Source: DAOUGC01 sp034429695 | Lineage (GTDB): Bacteria > Chloroflexota > Anaerolineae > Anaerolineales > Anaerolineaceae | NCBI GenBank assembly: GCA_034429695.1 | Contig: DAOUGC010000274.1 | Location: forward strand, 1 to 7,080 | Direction: 5' to 3' | DNA length: 7,080 bases | Shown: one piece after another, positions 6,560 to 7,080 of the stretch | Position numbering within the stretch: the stretch's first letter is position 1 | Layout of the letters: every line of letters begins with the position of its first letter | Program-made: the position numbers and the translations under genes | Notes under the pieces: model-generated | The model's input: the letters and a program-made list of their open reading frames with translations, nothing else | Databases searched by the model: none | What the model was told of the DNA's origin: nothing

Positions 6560-7080
6560 GAATTTTCCTCCGCCTTTTTTGTGATAACAAACATCAAGGT
6601 GTATGCCTTTAAAGAATTAGGTAGAGGAAGGTAAGAAATAAACTTCTGTAAGCGGGTATAACCCTTTAATAGAATGATTGTTTCAACATAACAACCATTC
6701 TGCTGAGCTATATCATTGACCATGGTCAAGCCTTGATCATAGTTGGTTAACCAGCGATGCCGGTCGCCAGGATGAACCATCCCAAGATCATACTTGCCGC
6801 TCAATCGCCCGGTAAACATAAAAGTCAACCGGAATGTCAGGGAGCTCATGTTGGGCAGAGTAATGATTACTTCTCTCCTGGCTATCCGGATCAACTCCAT
6901 CAAAGCTGCCTGGATTGACTCAACATGTTCCAGCACTTCCATCCCGATTACATAGTCAAATTGCCCGTCAGCAAACGGTGCTGGTTGCTCCATATTCCAC
7001 TGGTAATCATGACCATCGCCCATATCGGAAGAAAAATATTGAAGGGTTGCAGGCAGGTATTGGGATAAGATCCTGTCTCG
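6556..7080 (-). CDS. Class I SAM-dependent methyltransferase, first of a tandem pair, N-terminus outside window
   Basis: The frame is open from 7080 to the stop at 6556, giving 174 visible residues; the start lies beyond the window. An internal ATG at 7023 is not the start, because the 19 residues before it (beginning RDRILSQYLP) align with residues 33-51 of the downstream methyltransferase (RDRVLQKYLS). Visible motifs are FDYVIGMEVLEHVES (41-55 of the visible part), VIITLPN (71-77), FTGRLSGKYDL (89-99) and PGDRHRWLTNY (104-114). The SAM-binding motif I itself would sit just outside the window. After about visible residue 115 the two proteins diverge, and this one ends in a short basic and acidic tail (TKKAEENS). 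Its 3' part is AT-rich (about 34% G+C over 6601-6720). Function is probably methylation of a glycan component; the acceptor is unknown. Confidence 0.88.
   Translation of the reverse strand, partial: RDRILSQYLPATLQYFSSDMGDGHDYQWNMEQPAPFADGQFDYVIGMEVLEHVESIQAALMELIRIARREVIITLPNMSSLTFRLTFMFTGRLSGKYDLGMVHPGDRHRWLTNYDQGLTMVNDIAQQNGCYVETIILLKGYTRLQKFISYLPLPNSLKAYTLMFVITKKAEENS
6567..6571 (-). promoter_or_regulatory. Ribosome binding site (GGAGG) for the 6559 methyltransferase
   Basis: The minus strand reads GGAGG followed by seven bases and ATG at 6559. It lies inside the 3' end of the upstream methyltransferase gene. It is the strongest Shine-Dalgarno match in the window and fixes this start. Confidence 0.85.

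Noticed and set aside
6556..7023. Treating the ATG at 7023 as the true start of the first methyltransferase
   Set aside because: The frame continues to the window edge and the upstream residues align with the paralogue, so this is an internal Met.

Overview
The window is one stretch of a polysaccharide (exopolysaccharide, capsule or cell-surface glycan) biosynthesis cluster. All eight recognisable genes lie on the minus strand, so transcription runs from the high-coordinate end to position 1. The first gene is cut by the 7080 edge and the last by the position 1 edge. Coding is essentially continuous: the only gap is 22 bases (5890-5911), and no RNA gene, insertion sequence, CRISPR array, terminator or promoter is evident.

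In transcription order: two paralogous class I SAM-dependent methyltransferases (7080-6556, partial, and 6559-5912); four GT-B fold, family-4-like glycosyltransferases (5889-4741, 4744-3608, 3611-2445, 2448-1237); a WecG/TagA/CpsF family glycosyltransferase (1240-449); and the N-terminal membrane part of a polyprenyl-phosphate sugar-1-phosphate transferase (459-1, partial). Five of the seven junctions are four-base ATGA or GTGA overlaps and one is an 11-base overlap, so this is almost certainly a single, translationally coupled operon.

Likely division of labour (inference from families): the last gene loads a sugar phosphate on undecaprenyl phosphate, the WecG/TagA-type enzyme adds an early, probably second, sugar, the four GT4-type enzymes extend the lipid-linked oligosaccharide, and the methyltransferases may methylate or cap sugars. 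No flippase, polymerase or chain-length regulator is inside the window; they would be expected nearby.

The host is a bacterium with moderate GC. Hand counts give about 58% G+C in the first part of the 1237-2448 gene and about 44-47% in the methyltransferase genes. The pairing of a WecG/TagA protein with a membrane glycosylphosphotransferase, and the general look of the proteins, remind me of Chloroflexota (Anaerolineae-like), but this is a weak impression that needs a database search.

The points most worth a second look are the tandem methyltransferase pair with a shared non-core signature, the composition step at that pair, and one glycosyltransferase whose normally conserved Glu/Glu and Arg positions are substituted. 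I see no clearly novel system here.
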